Below are positions 8,001 to 8,426 of a DNA stretch of 8,426 nt, piece by piece. The translations under genes were made by a program, and so were the position numbers. The stretch spans positions 1-8,426 of the forward strand of contig CANHKE010000040.1 in assembly GCA_947461155.1 (NCBI GenBank), in the 5' to 3' direction. Below the pieces are notes generated by a model. It ran no database searches, was not told the origin of the DNA, and saw nothing but the letters and a program-made list of their open reading frames with translations. Source of the stretch: Cytophagaceae bacterium (GTDB lineage Bacteria; Bacteroidota; Bacteroidia; Cytophagales; Spirosomataceae). Within the stretch, counting starts at the first letter, position 1. Every line of letters begins with the position of its first letter.

Positions 8001-8426
8001 TGTTCCGATTTTTGTTTTGTAAACGGGGATCGTTTGCGCCAAAAACAAAGGAAGCCTTTTGGGAATGAGACGCTTCGTCGAGCTGAATTTGGTATTGAAA
8101 TTTATAGACCGAAAGGTAGTTGGCGTAAAGGGCCAAATCGTTCGATCCGATCCATTGGGCATCTTGCCAGCCGCTAGATAGGAGCCCTGTTTCGAACGTT
8201 GAATTTGACGTGGCTATCCGATTTTTCTGATCCCAAACGTGAACTGTCCACGTGTATTTGGTGCGGGCTTCGAGGGGTTTTCCTGCGTAGGAAATTCCGA
8301 GGGATATGTCGGAATTGGTTTTTTGGCTATCCCAAACGAGCACCTGTTTCTCGTCTTTGACTAGAATTCGGTAGGCCGATTGCTTATCGCCACGGTTGGT
8401 GGTTTTGCTCTGCATTTGCCAGGAGA
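5059..8426 (-). CDS. Glycoside hydrolase family 78 alpha-L-rhamnosidase, 5' end beyond window
   Basis: Hydrolyses terminal alpha-L-rhamnose from glycosides such as pectin side chains or flavonoid rhamnosides. Numbering is from the first in-window Met (8415), which is probably internal: the frame stays open to 8426 and reads SWQ before it, matching the conserved SW segment just ahead of QSAYRILVKD, so the signal peptide and first residues are missing. Order: N-terminal beta domain (about 1-90, ending WIG), inserted beta-rich domain (91-320), rhamnosidase N domain (321-480: GIYELYLNGKRVGDDYFNPG at 346-365), concanavalin-like domain (500-640: VYDMGQNMVGFP), alpha/alpha six-hairpin catalytic domain (641-1010) and C-terminal beta domain (1011-1118). 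Glu680 in DTPARNERMGWSGD is the expected general acid; Glu978 in TTIWERL is the expected base; NHYSFGAVAGW (999-1009) is also family-typical. Stop is at 5061-5059, convergent with the efflux operon. Exact substrate is unknown. Confidence 0.95.
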   Translation of the reverse strand, partial: SWQMQSKTTNRGDKQSAYRILVKDEKQVLVWDSQKTNSDISLGISYAGKPLEARTKYTWTVHVWDQKNRIATSNSTFETGLLSSGWQDAQWIGSNDLALYANYLSVYKFQYQIQLDEASHSQKASFVFGANDPRLQNKNRNIQGVASAKNEAYIRFELDIADSTQAFFNVYRAGYDPSDEANKPLFRFPIPSNIISKANRYQPHTVFAECNFGVYDLYIDHVDKEHKVNPSPKNASPYAPSGFNLNPVGKGNNFISYPMLAEIGFQVPTGETAFFSNIQIKNFRQPNNTLFAAAEKPELWPGWDGKKFRISGTFAVADPSRNAAPMLRTQFTTTGKAIKKARIYATARGIYELYLNGKRVGDDYFNPGLTQYNKTHQYQSFDVTSLLQSGENAWGAWLSEGWWSGNITYSGDSWNYFGDRQSLLAQLIIEYTDGSEQVIHTHPSNWKTFHDGPIRIGSFFQGEVYDAQKDAAIVGWNTPEFLDRNWKPAAAISLAGTAFTDKSLEYSQMQLVGQLDNHVQVRNVLQAQSMQEPRKGVFVYDMGQNMVGFPKIFIPNGKAGQVITLRYAEMLYPDLAEYASQKGMIMLENIRAALAQDIYVLKGGDEYIQPRFTFHGYRYLEITGVDQAPALPQVAGIVLSSISEISSSYETSDPMVNKLWTNITWSMRGNFLSIPTDTPARNERMGWSGDINVFSKTATYLAPVNNFLRRHLQGMRDVQRADGRFTDVAPMGGGFGGTLWGSAGIVIPWETYQQYGDKALLAEHYDAMKRYVAFLESKQGPEGILNEGPLGDWLSPEGNKNDNTAFWMSYQAYNYDIMVKVAGILGFAQDAGAYALKSAARKALFNSVYLDAISHKTVKSGIKTASMGPPNAAAVTAKTDKGQVVDTQASYAIPLALGVFDAANKPYAVAGLVETVKRSNTDDGGVARPAYSLMTGFIGTASISEALSANGQHVEAYRLLTQKTYPSWLYSVANGATTIWERLNSYTVENGFGGNNSMNSFNHYSFGAVAGWMYNHSLGIQRDESTPGFKHFYLRPVPDPTGVLTHAKGHISSMYGKISSSWSVKNGRTVYTFEVPANTTSKMTLAVKPGSKITEGSRHWIAKSDAFVQELVSGKYAFVVE

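Overview
The window looks like chromosomal DNA from a member of the Bacteroidota, possibly an environmental, plant- or polysaccharide-associated Cytophagales or Sphingobacteriales type; the genus cannot be read from the sequence. The evidence is a promoter of the Bacteroidota form (TTG, 20 nt, TAnnTTTG) in front of the marR-like gene, the lack of convincing Shine-Dalgarno sequences before most starts, moderate GC content, and a large GH78 rhamnosidase and a SASA-type esterase of kinds common in that phylum.

Layout, left to right. Positions 1-439 (minus) hold the N-terminal part of a secreted sialate O-acetylesterase-like SGNH esterase, cut by the window edge. Directly upstream of it, with only 3 bp between, is a MarR-family regulator (443-913, minus). 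A 101-bp divergent control region (914-1014) carries the marR promoter and palindromic candidate operators. From 1015 to 4937 (plus) lies a compact three-gene operon with 4-bp gaps: an EmrA-like membrane fusion protein, an EmrB-like DHA2 MFS pump with 14 predicted membrane spans, and a TolC-like outer-membrane channel. A 121-bp convergent gap (4938-5058) contains a perfect 16-bp-arm inverted repeat. The rest (5059-8426, minus) is one long GH78 alpha-L-rhamnosidase gene whose 5' end lies beyond the window.

How the genes may work together: the middle is a standard tripartite drug/phenolic efflux cassette (inner-membrane pump, periplasmic adaptor, outer-membrane duct), probably repressed by the divergent MarR protein, which would be released by a small lipophilic or phenolic ligand. 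The two flanking genes are exported carbohydrate-processing enzymes. Whether they are functionally tied to the pump (for example rhamnosidase cleavage of plant phenolic rhamnosides followed by export of the toxic aglycone) or are just neighbours cannot be decided from the sequence.

No RNA genes, insertion sequences, CRISPR arrays or phage genes were seen, and no gap between genes exceeds 300 bp. I found no strong sign of an undescribed system. The most noteworthy points are the operator architecture, the regulator-esterase coupling, the T-tract-less palindrome, and a domain of about 230 residues inserted near the N-terminus of the rhamnosidase.
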